DNA of 64,000 bases from Selaginella moellendorffii (Eukaryota > Streptophyta > Lycopodiopsida > Selaginellales > Selaginellaceae). The stretch covers positions 647,863-711,862 of the forward strand of contig NW_003314332.1 in NCBI RefSeq assembly GCF_000143415.4. Reading direction: 5' to 3'. Positions within the stretch are counted from its first letter, which is position 1. Each line of letters opens with the position of its first letter. Shown here piece after piece: positions 35,019-45,932 of this stretch. The position numbers and the translations under genes were made by a program. The notes beneath the pieces are model-generated. The model saw nothing but the letters and a program-made list of their open reading frames with translations. It was not told the origin of the DNA and did not search any database.

Positions 35019-35213
35019 CACGTGGCAAATCAGCACGTGGCGGCTGCTCCACGTGTCGGGCTTCTCGGTTTTTAGGGAACAAAAGGATATTTTATGGCGA
35101 TTAAAAAACTCTGTAAAAACCAGGGCACTACACCTGTAGGAGGTGGCATTGGGTGGACAAAGCCGCCCCATCGCTGGAAACGCGACACGTGGTGTGGTGA
35201 AAAATGGCACGTG
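35019..35213 (-). promoter_or_regulatory. Cluster of five CACGTG G-box/ABRE-like elements
   Basis: CACGTG occurs at 35019-35024, 35034-35039, 35050-35055, 35186-35191 and 35208-35213, mostly in ACGTGGC/ACGTGTC contexts, 130-325 bp upstream of the Ninja start codon and downstream of the PPR stop. G-box arrays of this form are the classical binding site of ABA-responsive bZIP factors. Confidence 0.75.
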
Positions 35214-35274
35214 GCATGTGCTCACGATCGGTTCCAAAGATTTTTATCACATCCAATGGTCGAATACATGGCAA

Positions 35275-37521
35275 TCACGATGTGGATGTTTGGGCGGCAC
35301 AAAAATCTGGAGTAAGATACATGTTTGATAGCATCACATATGGGGAAGCGTTATTTACGTCAAGCTGGATCATCTCTTTGATCACTCGCATTCCACGGTT
35401 GAAATCGTGGTGCATCCTACAACCATTCAACAATGTCGTCCAAGCCACCAGTTTTGTGTCTGGCGTATATTTCGGCACCAATTCTATGGTTTTCTCTGCG
35501 TCATCCAGCTTGCCTACTCGCCCTAACACGTCTACCATGCAAATGTAATGGTCCACAATTGGCGTAATCCCATAGTCTCCAAGCATTGTGCCAAAGTAGC
35601 AAATGCCGCAGTGCTCCAAGATGCCGCCGTGACTACACGCGGACAAGATCCCAACGAATGTAACCTCGTCCACGTCGACGCCCTGGAGCTGCATGGCTCG
35701 CCACAGCTCCAGCGATTGGACCTCGCGACCAGCCTGGGCATATGCCGTGATCATGGAGTTCCACGTCCACGTGTCCTTGCCCGCCATTTCGTCAAATAGC
35801 AGCCGTGCGGTGTCCAACACTCCACACCTGCCGTACATGGTCACCAGCGCGTTGCCCAGAGCCATCTCGGTTTCGAGTCCCCTCGCCACCACCTCCTCAT
35901 GGACGAGCTCGCCCACTCGCAAATCGGCCACGCTCCCGCAGACGTCGATCACGCTCACAAAGGTGATATCGTCGGCTGGGATGCCCTCCACGTCCATCTC
36001 CTGGAAGAGACGAATGGCCTCGCCGCCCACCCCGTTCTGTCCGTACGCCGCAATCATTGCGTTCCACGTCACCGCGCTCCTGATTGGCATGTCGTCAAAC
36101 ATTCGCCGCGCGTCCGCCACGTACCCCGCCTGGGCATATGCCGACAGCATCGCATTCCTGGCCACCACATCCCAGCGTGGCATTCCATCGAATATCCTCC
36201 TGGCCTCATCAATGTGACCGCTCTCCGCGTACGCCACAAGCAGATTGGTCCACGACAAAAGCGACTTGTACGGCATGCTGTCAAAAAGGACTTTTGCGGC
36301 CAGTAGGTGCCCGTTCTGGGCATACACGGTCACCATCGCATTCCACGTCACCCCGTCCCGCCGCGTCATCTCGTCGAATAGCTGCCTGGCCTCGTCCACG
36401 TCACCGTTTAGCCCGTAGCCAGTGATCATGGCATTCCACGCTGTAACGTCGCGCTGGCGCTTCCCCAATCCATCAAAGATTTTGCGGGCCTCTCGTACGT
36501 CCCAAGCCCTGGCATATCCACTTATCATGGTGCTCCACGTCACCGCGTCCCTCTCATCCATACGGTCGTACAGCTCCCGCGCAGCGTCCATGTCCCCATG
36601 TGACGCGTAGGCAGCCAGCATGGCGTTGCAAGTCACCGTGTTCCTCTCTGGCATTTTAGCAAACAATGACGTGGCTCTTGCAAGATGGCCGTTCTGGGCA
36701 TATGCGGTTACCAGGGCAGTCCAAGAAACGACGTTTGGATTCGGAATCTGGTCAAAGAGATTCTTTGCCTCGACAACACTTCCTCGTTTTGCATACGCTG
36801 TGACTAACGCATTATACGAAGCTTCATCCTTCCCTGGCATATTGTCAAAGAGCGCCTTGGCTTCCTCCAGAATGCCATTGCTGGCATACGCGGCGAGCAT
36901 GGCATTCCACGCAACTACATTTTTCCGAGTCATCTTATCAAACAAAGCTTTTGCCTCGCGCACGTCCTGGTTTTGAGAGTAAGCCGTGATCATAACTGTC
37001 CAGGAGAACTCGTTTCTGTCTGGCATCTTGTCGAAGAGCTTCCGAGCCTCACGGAGATGCCCTTTTTGGGCATATGCAGCCACGATAGCGGTCCACGAAA
37101 CAACGGTCGGATCCGGCATGGCATCGAACAGCGTTCGAGCATCCTCCAGATTCCCATTCGATGCATACGACGTGATAAGACAGTTCCAGGTGACGGAATT
37201 GGGACGGGGCATCTTCTCAAACATGGTCTTGGCGTCGTCAAGATGCCCATTCTTGGCATATGCTGAGATGACCAGGTTCCACGAGTAGGCGTTGGGGCGT
37301 GAGATGCCGTCAAACACCCGGCGAGCGTCATCCACACTGCCACACTTTCCAAACATTTCCAGGAAAAGATTCGACAGGAACCTGTCTCCGGTGTGCTCGC
37401 TCGCCAGGAATTGCTCGTGGAGACGTTTTCCAGCTCGCAAATCCTTCGTGTTTCCGCAAGCACGGATCTTCTCGGCACAAGCGGATGCATCCAACCCATC
37501 AATCGAGGCCAAAGACCACAT
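35275..37521 (-). CDS. PPR protein, PLS-like, truncated in E domain
   Basis: This is a 748-aa intron-less protein made of about 20 PPR motifs, mostly 31-aa S-type units (for example MPDPTVVSWTAIVAAYAQKG), then a C-terminal E1-like part (ACSHGGILEHCGICYFGTML, HYICMVDVLGRVGKLDDAEK, WTTLLNGCRMHHD). PPR proteins bind single-stranded organellar RNA with one motif per base; PLS-class members usually guide C-to-U editing. The protein stops just after YVMLSNMY, so E2, E+ and DYW domains are absent and editing would need a partner in trans. It starts only 7 bp after the stop of the neighbouring PPR gene, in a different frame. No clear transit peptide is visible. Confidence 0.9.
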   Translation of the reverse strand: MWSLASIDGLDASACAEKIRACGNTKDLRAGKRLHEQFLASEHTGDRFLSNLFLEMFGKCGSVDDARRVFDGISRPNAYSWNLVISAYAKNGHLDDAKTMFEKMPRPNSVTWNCLITSYASNGNLEDARTLFDAMPDPTVVSWTAIVAAYAQKGHLREARKLFDKMPDRNEFSWTVMITAYSQNQDVREAKALFDKMTRKNVVAWNAMLAAYASNGILEEAKALFDNMPGKDEASYNALVTAYAKRGSVVEAKNLFDQIPNPNVVSWTALVTAYAQNGHLARATSLFAKMPERNTVTCNAMLAAYASHGDMDAARELYDRMDERDAVTWSTMISGYARAWDVREARKIFDGLGKRQRDVTAWNAMITGYGLNGDVDEARQLFDEMTRRDGVTWNAMVTVYAQNGHLLAAKVLFDSMPYKSLLSWTNLLVAYAESGHIDEARRIFDGMPRWDVVARNAMLSAYAQAGYVADARRMFDDMPIRSAVTWNAMIAAYGQNGVGGEAIRLFQEMDVEGIPADDITFVSVIDVCGSVADLRVGELVHEEVVARGLETEMALGNALVTMYGRCGVLDTARLLFDEMAGKDTWTWNSMITAYAQAGREVQSLELWRAMQLQGVDVDEVTFVGILSACSHGGILEHCGICYFGTMLGDYGITPIVDHYICMVDVLGRVGKLDDAEKTIELVPKYTPDTKLVAWTTLLNGCRMHHDFNRGMRVIKEMIQLDVNNASPYVMLSNMYLTPDFCAAQTSTS

Positions 37522-37528
37522 CTCGTCT

Positions 37529-40024
37529 TCATCGATTCGTGGTGTTCCTTCTGGATCCCTGAATCTCCGTGTAGAGATTGGAGAGCAGTGTCAAGGAGGA
37601 GGAATCGGTGGAATCCCTGGACATGATCTCGTTGACAGCCGCAATCGCACCACGTCCTACATTTCCGTGGACTCTACACGCTCCCAGAAAGCTCGACCAC
37701 AAAACACTATCAGGCTCGAAGGGCATGGATGCCACAAGGCCATCGGCGGCGGCGAGCTCCCCGGCGCGCCCAAGAACATCGATGAAGCACGCGTAGTGAT
37801 CCACAGTAGCTTCGATTCCAAAATCCGCCCACATTCCAACGAAGTAGCTCCTTCCCAATTCGACATCGCCCTTGTGGCTACACGCCGCAAGAACACTGAC
37901 GAAGCTCACCTCGCTGGGCGTGAATCCCGCCTGGGCCATGCGACCGAAGAACTCTAGCGTTTCATCGCCAGAGCACACTGCGAGCATCGAATTCCAGGAC
38001 ACTACGTCGCGATGCTCCATCCGCGAGAAGATCTTGTGGGAATCGGCGACGCTGCCGCAGCGCCTAAACATCGCAATGAGCGCATTCGACAGCATTGGAT
38101 CGTCGCGTTCCAATCCTCGCACCGATACCTCGAATTGGATCACGCGGCAGAGGGCCTCGATCCCTAGGGCAGCGCAGGCGGCAATGGCGGCCATGAATGT
38201 GATGTTGGTGAATTCCAGCCCTAGAACGTCCATGCCACACAGCACAGCCAACGCTTCTTTGCCATGCCCAAACTGGGCATATGCTGATGCCATGGCTGTC
38301 CACGTCACCACGTCCTTCTCAGGCATAGTATTGAAGAGCTCTTGTGCTTCTCGCATGTAACCTAATTGCGCGTATCCTACCAGGAGGCTTGTGTAGGTGA
38401 TAATGTTTCTTTGTGTCATGAAATCAAACACACTCTTAGCCACGTCAAGATGCCCGCATTGGGCATATCCAGCGATTAATGCGTTCCCACTTACAACGTT
38501 AGAATGAGGATTTTGGTCATAGAGAATCTTGGCATGGGAAAGTTGATGTTGTGAGCAGTAAGCAGTGATCATGGTGTTCCAGGAGGCAGAATCTGGATTT
38601 GGGATCTGGTCGAAGAATTGCCGAGCTCGATGAACATCCCCTCCCTGGGCATATCCCGCAAGCATCGCATTCCAGGAGACGATGTTCTTCCGCGGGGCTG
38701 GAATCTGATCAAAAACGTTTCTGGCCTTTACGAGATCGTTGCTCTGCGTGTAGCCCGAAACGATCGAAGCCCAAGACACCGTATCTCTCTCCAGCATAGA
38801 ATCAAACAACTCTTTCGCCTCGCGCACACAGCCATTTTGATTGTAGGCGATGATCATCGCATTGCAGGATCCAATCCCCGGGCTGGGGCCGATGGAATCA
38901 AAGAGGCGCCTCGAGGAATCAAGCTGCCCATACTGACCGTACGCAGAGATGATCGCGTTCCATGTAGCCTCCGTCCGATCGGGTACGGCGTCAAACAGCC
39001 GACGGGCGAGATGGAGCTGACCCTGCTGACCGTACATCGCGATCATGGTCGTCCACGTGACCACATCGCGGCCAGGCATCTCGTCAAACAGGGCTTGGGC
39101 TTCCAGTAAATGCCCAGCGCGGGCATTTGCCGAGAGAAGAATATTCCATGATATAACGTCTCTCTCGGGCATCTGGTGGAACAGGGCAAGGCATTCGCGG
39201 ACATTGCCATCGTGGCAATAGGCGGAGAGGATGAGGTTCCAGGAGATTAGGTTTTCTCGATTCGCCACGCGATCGAAGAGCTCCCTTGCGCGATCGATGC
39301 TCTCGCCGTGTTGCGCGAGGCCGGCGAGGATGGAATTCGTCGATAGGTCGTCTCTTTCTGGCATCCGATCGAAGATTTCCTGTGCCTGGTAGACGCGGCC
39401 GTGGTGGGAGTAAGCAGCCAGGAGCGCGTTGTAGGAAACGAGGTTGCGCTGGGGCATGGCGGTGAAGATCTGCTCGGCATCGCCAAGATTTCCAAGCCGG
39501 GCGTGTGCCGTGAGCATGGAATTCCAGGACACCAGATCTTTGTCCGGCATTCCATCGAAGAGATCTCTGGCTTCTTGGAGCTTCCCCGATCGCGAGCACG
39601 CGGCGATCAAGATATTCCAGGCCATCTCGTTCCTCTCCGGCATGCAGTGATCGAAGAAGGATTTGGCGTGGAGGATCTGGCCGGTGTGCGCGTAGGCGGC
39701 GAGAACGGAGGTCCAAGACACGACATTGGTGAGAGGCATGCGATCCAGCGCGATCTTGGCGTCACTGGCGCTGCCGCGGCGGGCGTGGGTGGAGAGCGCG
39801 ATGTTCCAGGAGAAGAGATTGGGGTGAGGGATCTGGGAGAAGACGAGGAGCGCGCGGTCGAGATGGCCGCAGTTGCGATACATCTCCATGACGAGATTGC
39901 ACAGGAAGACATTGTGGCGGTGATTGGAGGCGAGGATCTGAGCGTGCAGCGCCTGGCCCTGTGCCACATTCTTGGATCTGGATGCCTGCTTGAGCAGCGC
40001 CGCGTAGTGATCTGTGTCGTGCAT
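37529..40024 (-). CDS. PPR protein, PLS-like, truncated in E domain
   Basis: This is an 831-aa intron-less protein with more than 20 PPR motifs (for example MPDKDLVSWNSMLTAHARLG, MPERDVISWNILLSANARAG) and an E1-like end (ACSHKGDVELGRSYFVGMWA, HYACFIDVLGRAGELAAADG, WSSFLGACRVHGNVGRG). Like its downstream neighbour it ends just after LTLLSNLY and lacks E+ and DYW. A likely role is sequence-specific organellar RNA binding. The ATG at 40024 (MHDTDHYAALLKQ) is preferred; the TTG before it is not a plant start. Its first 345 codons are duplicated at 47219-48337. Upstream of the ATG the sequence turns abruptly AT-rich. Confidence 0.9.
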   Translation of the reverse strand: MHDTDHYAALLKQASRSKNVAQGQALHAQILASNHRHNVFLCNLVMEMYRNCGHLDRALLVFSQIPHPNLFSWNIALSTHARRGSASDAKIALDRMPLTNVVSWTSVLAAYAHTGQILHAKSFFDHCMPERNEMAWNILIAACSRSGKLQEARDLFDGMPDKDLVSWNSMLTAHARLGNLGDAEQIFTAMPQRNLVSYNALLAAYSHHGRVYQAQEIFDRMPERDDLSTNSILAGLAQHGESIDRARELFDRVANRENLISWNLILSAYCHDGNVRECLALFHQMPERDVISWNILLSANARAGHLLEAQALFDEMPGRDVVTWTTMIAMYGQQGQLHLARRLFDAVPDRTEATWNAIISAYGQYGQLDSSRRLFDSIGPSPGIGSCNAMIIAYNQNGCVREAKELFDSMLERDTVSWASIVSGYTQSNDLVKARNVFDQIPAPRKNIVSWNAMLAGYAQGGDVHRARQFFDQIPNPDSASWNTMITAYCSQHQLSHAKILYDQNPHSNVVSGNALIAGYAQCGHLDVAKSVFDFMTQRNIITYTSLLVGYAQLGYMREAQELFNTMPEKDVVTWTAMASAYAQFGHGKEALAVLCGMDVLGLEFTNITFMAAIAACAALGIEALCRVIQFEVSVRGLERDDPMLSNALIAMFRRCGSVADSHKIFSRMEHRDVVSWNSMLAVCSGDETLEFFGRMAQAGFTPSEVSFVSVLAACSHKGDVELGRSYFVGMWADFGIEATVDHYACFIDVLGRAGELAAADGLVASMPFEPDSVLWSSFLGACRVHGNVGRGAIAAVNEIMSRDSTDSSSLTLLSNLYTEIQGSRRNTTNR

Positions 40025-43000
40025 CAAATTGGCACTTTTTAAAAGACCTAAAACATTAACATGGAAGTTTTAAATTAGAATGTTAGCTAATTTAATTATG
40101 CTTTGTTCTAGAATTTCAGTGCTCAAATTCTTGGCGGAAAACACTCTCTTTGCAACTATTCATCATGTTCATCTTTGCCACAACTTTTCTTACCTCTATT
40201 TTCATCTATAGTAGATTTTTTATTAGCATCACTAGCAATGGCACAAACCAACTCAATTCATTCTTTTCCATAACTTCTCAAGCTAACAAAAACACATTTA
40301 AAGAGTTGCACTAGCACTTAAGCCAGCACCAACACTGTAAGAATTGATCCATAGCACCTCCAACAAGCATGGTTAATTATGGTATGTATGCTAACAACAT
40401 GTTTTGTTACTCTATGGGCATTGCTTCTGCTTGTAGCTAACAACACCGTGTGCCACACACACAAGTGAAAGCTTTATAGAATATTTATAGATATTTTAAT
40501 AAGCATTAATATTTCTTTTTCATTTTTCAAGATCCTCATTGTAGCATTAGCTTACTTTAATGTTAATTTCTGGTGAAAAAAAGTTAAAATTCAAAAAAAT
40601 CTAATATAATAGTGTGGTAGTGTGAACAAATTACCATTATATTTATTAATTTGATGGTGGGAGTAAAACTCCCCTTAGATTATTGCTTTTTGGACTGGCA
40701 ATTACTCTTAAATTCACAAATTATTTCTATTTTTGTAAGGGTTTCTCATTCACACCTAACATTGTCTAAAATGTCTCCCTCTCCCACTTCTATCTTGTAG
40801 TCTACTTCTCTAGATCCACCTTTGGCTACAACATTTGATAAATAATGCATTGTTAAAATATTATTTCCCCTTATACGGATACTCATAAAAATTAATTTAT
40901 ATGCCCCCCTTCGATAATGTATCCTCAAATATGGTGTCATAGTTCCTTTTGGGGATTTAATGATTATATTACTTGTTATGAATCAGCCTCATAGAGCAGA
41001 GTAGGTAGCTTCAAGTTTTGCGGTGGAGTCACCTAGGAGGCTGACGGCCCAAAAGTAGTGCTAAGCATTCATGTTCATGGTTTCACAGGTGGCTTCAAAT
41101 TTTGCGGTGGAGTCATTTGGGAAGTGAATAGCCCAAAAACAACATCATGTGTTCGTGCTTGATTGATTGTCTTCATAAACAAAAATCCCCATAATTGCTT
41201 CAAGAATGTGACAAGGAGTTTTTTACACATATTCCATCTATGTTTTCATAAAACTTATAAATAAACTAGCAATGCAATATAAGGTTGTCAACAAGTTTAG
41301 TTGGCACTAGAGGCCTTAACAAGTTGTGGGGAACAAAATCAAATCTTCTATATACAGAAGGTATAAGTAAAGGCTAACCATAAAAATGTTAAAAAGATTT
41401 TTATAATGGAGTATTTCTAATGCATTAATGTGAAGTTCAAAAAATGTAAGGGATAAAGGATAGAAATCTATTGTGCATTTCACTTGTTGATCTCTTAGGT
41501 ATTTTACAAGAATTGTTATACAAATTTACTAAATGGCTTGTATTAGCTTTATGGAGTATTTAGCTTCCAAAGTTCCTAAAAATGTTCCTTTTATAAAACT
41601 GTATCAAATACTTTAAAGATAATCTGCACAACTATCTTTAGATTAAAAGCCTGTTTGGCCAATGGTTCATTTAGTGTTAATCTCACTCAAAAAGATAAGG
41701 TATGGCTCTATAATAGTTATAAATAATCTAGAGAATATAAAGCTTACTATAATGGTTTAGTAATTTTCTAAGATCATAGAATTTATAAATTTGTAGATGG
41801 GAACCATATAATTCATTTGTTATTCTTGAGAGAAATCTTCATTTATTGTGGAGTATATGTGTAAGGGACTCTTTATATACTTGGAGCAATTTAGTTGTGA
41901 GACCTTGGGTATTTAGGGCTTCTTATTTGTGAAGGCAATTAATCATAGTGAGAATGTATTAAAGCCTATAATTGGGAAGGGGTAGAGTCTCCTTCATGTT
42001 AGGTGTAAAGTAATCCAAGGTAATTCACCTAAATCTCAATGCTATTCAAAAGAATAAACTTTACAAGCTTTTTGAAAATCTTGAAATCTTATTAAATGTT
42101 GTTTGAAGTTCCCGTACATTCTTTAAGTTCTTCTAGATATAGTGTCAATGTTATTTCTAATTATATAATTGTCAAAAATGTTGTTAAAAGATTATGGCAT
42201 CAAGAACACATTTTTTAACTTTTTGTTCTTTAATTTAATAAAGTTGATGACATTTGTCATTCCATTAAACATCTTTTGGGAGCCCATTAACATGATTTAT
42301 TTTATATTGTGGAAAAGTGTATTAGGTAGCTATATTAATGATGTGAAAGAGGAATAAAGCTTGCTTAGTAGGTGGTGTGGAGAAAACATTAAAGTTCTAT
42401 AATTCTACCACCTATTACTAATAAATTTACCAATGATTTTATCTTATAGTTATTTAGCATCTAAGGCTTTTTGATTGTAAAGACAATAAAAATGTGTAGT
42501 ATATGCTATTTTCACTATATACCTATGATGATTTATCATAGGAAAATTATAGAGCAAAACCATAACCCTTAGACATGTGGGCTAAGGGTAGTGAAGTGGA
42601 ACCTAAGTTTCAAAGCTTTAAGCCACTGAACAAAGGGATAAAGCTAAACTCTCGAGCATAAAGCTAAAGAACAAAGAAATTGGAGCACAGGACAACTCCT
42701 AAGCATATAACACAAGAAATGAAAGGATATAAGTAAAAAGCAATATTGGAACAATCCTAGAGTATCTAGCATCTTAATGTTATGATTAATAAATAAAATG
42801 GAGCCAAATGGAATGTAACATTATTATAGCATACCGATGGTTTAATGCGAGGATATAGATACTTCACCAACTAATATGGTATTGATCTTGGGCTTAAACC
42901 TAATCTAGACACAGAACAAGGATATGCACACAAGTTTTTTAGTAGGATATAGTAGGTAATCTATACTATACCTCAAGTTAGTCAACTATAAATTATGTAT
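40025..43000. other. AT-rich repeat-derived stretch, no gene seen
   Basis: No frame with recognisable similarity was found. The only structure I see is the two-unit tandem repeat at 41006-41160. It is probably decayed transposon DNA. Confidence 0.5.
41006..41160 (+). repeat. Two-unit tandem repeat, about 85 bp
   Basis: The units both start with GTAGCTTCAAGTTTTGCGG-like sequence followed by TGGAGTCA and GGCCCAAAA/AGCCCAAAA, at about 41008 and 41091, with roughly 75% similarity by eye. Confidence 0.7.
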
Positions 43001-43019
43001 GAATGAATGATATATGATA

Positions 43020-44250
43020 AGCAACAATTGTTTTGTTTCTTTGTGGACTTTTGTAAAGCATTTGACACAATCCCACAAAAGGAACTTTTTTAGTGACTTC
43101 AAAAGTTAAATACTCCACTAAAGTTGGTATAAAATATTTATAAACTCTTGAATTTTGACTTCTAGGGAAGTACACTTTTATTTATAAGTTGTAACTCTCT
43201 TGAAAGCCTCACTTTTTTGACATCCTGGAAGGTACACTCTTATTCATGGACCAAAGCTCTCGGGTTCCACTAAATATTAATCTCAACATATAATGTAATT
43301 CCCTTAGTCAATCAATAGAATATATCAATCTCAACATGTGATATGATTCCCCTAGTCAACTAATAGAGTCTAAATTCAAGACTTTTCTAATATCAAATAT
43401 AAACTCTTAAATTTAAATTTCTCAAGAGGTCACCTAGCCCAATATCATTCATGTTTAACCCCAAATATTTTAACAATTGAAAAAGGGGGTGTATTCTTAT
43501 TTATGAGCCATCCCTTTTATATTTGAACCCTTATATAGATTATCTTTCAAATCACTCTTTTTAATCATTCAATAGATCTATATAATAATTCTTGTAGAAT
43601 ACTCAGAAAATCAACAAACAGAATGCACAATAAGTGTCAAGCAAGGTTATCCTTTATCCCCCACATTGTTTGGATTGCACATTGATGTATTGGAAACACT
43701 CTTTTGCAATGAAAATCTTTCCAACATTCTCATGGGTAGTCTCTACTTATACCTCCTATATGCAAATGATTTGCTCATGTCTTGTTAAAGCCTCCAACAC
43801 TAGCTAGACTTGCTCGCAACCAGTAGTTTATCTATGAATCTTATGAAAATATAGGTTATGGTATTTGGCCATCTATGATAAAGAAGTGACAAAAATGACC
43901 TCCATTGCCAACATTGGTTGCTGGTGATAAGAGAAAACTACAAGTACCTTGTATATATAGTCCACCACAAGAATCCTTGGAAGGCTAGGACAACAGAATG
44001 CATCCAAGCAAGCACAAGAGCATATTACTCACTCTAGAGTGATCTCAAGCAAGCTGGTATTTTTCAATGGGATGCACATAGACAATATTACTAAAGGTGA
44101 TCACTATCCTCACATATGCTAAGGAGGTTTAGGGTTGTAGACTACGACAAATGACATGGAGGAAAATGGAACAACTTAACTATTAGTTCTTGAATACAGA
44201 ATTTGGATGCAACAAAGTGGCAATTGGGATTTTAATTATGGAATCTAGCT
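43020..44250 (+). mobile_element. Decayed LINE reverse transcriptase remnant
   Basis: Plus-strand translation gives CFVDFCKAFDTIPQKELF (about 43031), then VKQGYPLSPTLFGLHIDVLE (43622) and LYLYLLYANDLLMSC (about 43747), where the catalytic YADD has become YAND. YKYLVYIVHHK follows at about 43940. The order and motifs match a non-LTR RT of a different lineage from the L1 at the left. Stops and shifts are frequent. Confidence 0.75.
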
Positions 44251-45140
44251 TGCTTCTGATTGAACTCCGAAGTGTGAAAAACACAATGCAATACATCCTA
44301 AGTTGTACTGCTGGCAAGTGAACTTGAAGAAGGCAAAAGCTAAATCTGAGCCCTTCAACTGCTGTAGGACAATGACAACCAACACATTCCCCACCCAACC
44401 TCATATGCACTGCTCAAAATAAAATGGTTAAGTATGTTTTCTCAGATTTTATCAACCTTGCTAGAGATATCAGCAAAGGCTGGTGGCACAATCCTAGACA
44501 AAAGATTTGGGCAAGGATCTTGAGACCCTCCTTAAAGAAAATACCATAGATGTCCCAAACCATTGGCTTGAGTGAGCTTTCCAATGGTGGCTTCAAGGGG
44601 CTCAACACGATCCAAAATTCCAGCACTATTTATTAGTTATCAACCTGCAAAGGCTTATTGGTATTGCTATTTACTGATCTATGGGACAACAGAATCCTGG
44701 CACACTATTGAGTGGGATAACATTGCCTGCACTCAGAAGTTAGGAGGACCAAATCTGTTATTTATACATTGAAGATAGTCAAACTGTCCTACACTTCACC
44801 ACTGCATACAAACAACAATGGGACAAAGAACTGCTCCTTAATTTTGATTTGCCCCTCCCTCTCTTCCTCTAGCAATGGCAATACTAATGACTTTGTGAGT
44901 ACCTTATTGCAACCACAAATTTGCACAATGAGCTACTTGCCATCCTTGAATTTACACATCCACAGTAGATAGGATGGTCTCATGCCCTTGGATCCTCATG
45001 ACTTGAAATAGCTGTTATTATTATTATTATTATTATGACAATGGAGGATCTTTGCAATCCATTGCACTCTGCCATACCAGATTCAATCATTCCCCACACG
45101 GTTTAGAAATCACAGAAGTGGAAATACTTACAACCTAGAA
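44251..45140. other. AT-rich stretch with a short (TTA)n run
   Basis: A TTATTATTA run lies at 45012-45037. No gene is seen. GC content rises at about 45200, the edge of the next gene block. Confidence 0.5.
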
Positions 45141-45314
45141 GTTGTAAATTATAAGGGTAATGGTAACTGTAATGGAAAATATATCAAATTTCCTAAAATT
45201 TCGCCCTTAACGTTAAAGGTAAGCCCTAGGTCCTCACATTCTTCTTTGCAAACCAATTGAGAGTTCTTAGCATTCTTATTAGTCTTATTAGAAAAAGAGA
45301 CTGACGAAGTCCTT

Positions 45315-45896
45315 CTAAATGGACCATTCAAGCTGTAAGACCGTGGGTTCATCCTGGTCTTTGCCAACATATCTACAATCCACACCAAATTCCATGGCCA
45401 GCCCATTAATAAAGAAATAAATCTCCTCCCTCGGCACCTCCTTGAGCATAACCTTACTGCAAAACTCATGGTTTCCCGTGAGGAAAACAAAGTCTTCTCT
45501 ATCCCAGCACCCGCTGATCCACTGCTGGAATGACTCTTTCGCTTCCTGGCCTAAGGTATCAAACCAGAGTTGCATGCTCCTCCAGTCCAGAAAAACGTCC
45601 CAAATAAAAGGTGTACAAACCTCGGGATCCTCCTCGTACCAGCACCAACCTTCATCATCGTCGCGTTGCATACTGTTTGGAGCAAAGAATTGCGCGCCAC
45701 CAACTATCATCCGCTGCTTCCAAGCTACCAGCATTGGCTCGGTTTCTAGGGTTTGAGCGGCAAGGCTGTCGCAGATGTAGGTCCTAGGGGAAGAGCACAG
45801 ACGAGTGAATCTAAAAACGTAGCTGTGGATGTACCTTATTTCAGAGCTCGGACGATTGATGATACCCATCCAGTGAGCTTTGTGCCATTGCAACAT
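45315..45896 (-). CDS. Unrecognised protein, paralogue of the C-terminal half of the adjacent PIN-domain gene
   Basis: Two exons, 45896-45835 and 45783-45315 (51-bp phase-2 intron), give 176 aa. I do not recognise the family. It matches the C-terminal part of the divergently transcribed neighbour: WHKAHW versus WHKSLW, then CDSLAAQTLETEPMLVAWKQ versus CDSSAFDALQRGPLRAWKKS, FFAP in both, FVFLTGNHEFCSKV versus VFLTGNAKFAKRF, and DEPTVLQLEWS versus DEPQVLELQWS. This match supports the intron, since the unspliced insert has no counterpart. It lacks the PIN domain. No signal peptide or membrane segment. The start codons of the pair are 36 nt apart. Confidence 0.65.
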   Translation of the reverse strand: MLQWHKAHWMGIINRPSSEIRYIHSYVFRFTRLCSSPRTYICDSLAAQTLETEPMLVAWKQRMIVGGAQFFAPNSMQRDDDEGWCWYEEDPEVCTPFIWDVFLDWRSMQLWFDTLGQEAKESFQQWISGCWDREDFVFLTGNHEFCSKVMLKEVPREEIYFFINGLAMEFGVDCRYVGKDQDEPTVLQLEWSI

Positions 45897-45932
45897 TGAA
45901 AACCTACGGTTTATTAGGGCTCAGGGGAGATT

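Noticed and set aside
39401-40042. Long plus-strand frames antisense to the PPR genes (also at 47705-48406)
   Set aside because: They mirror PPR repeats in another frame, with repeated low-information peptides and no family signature.
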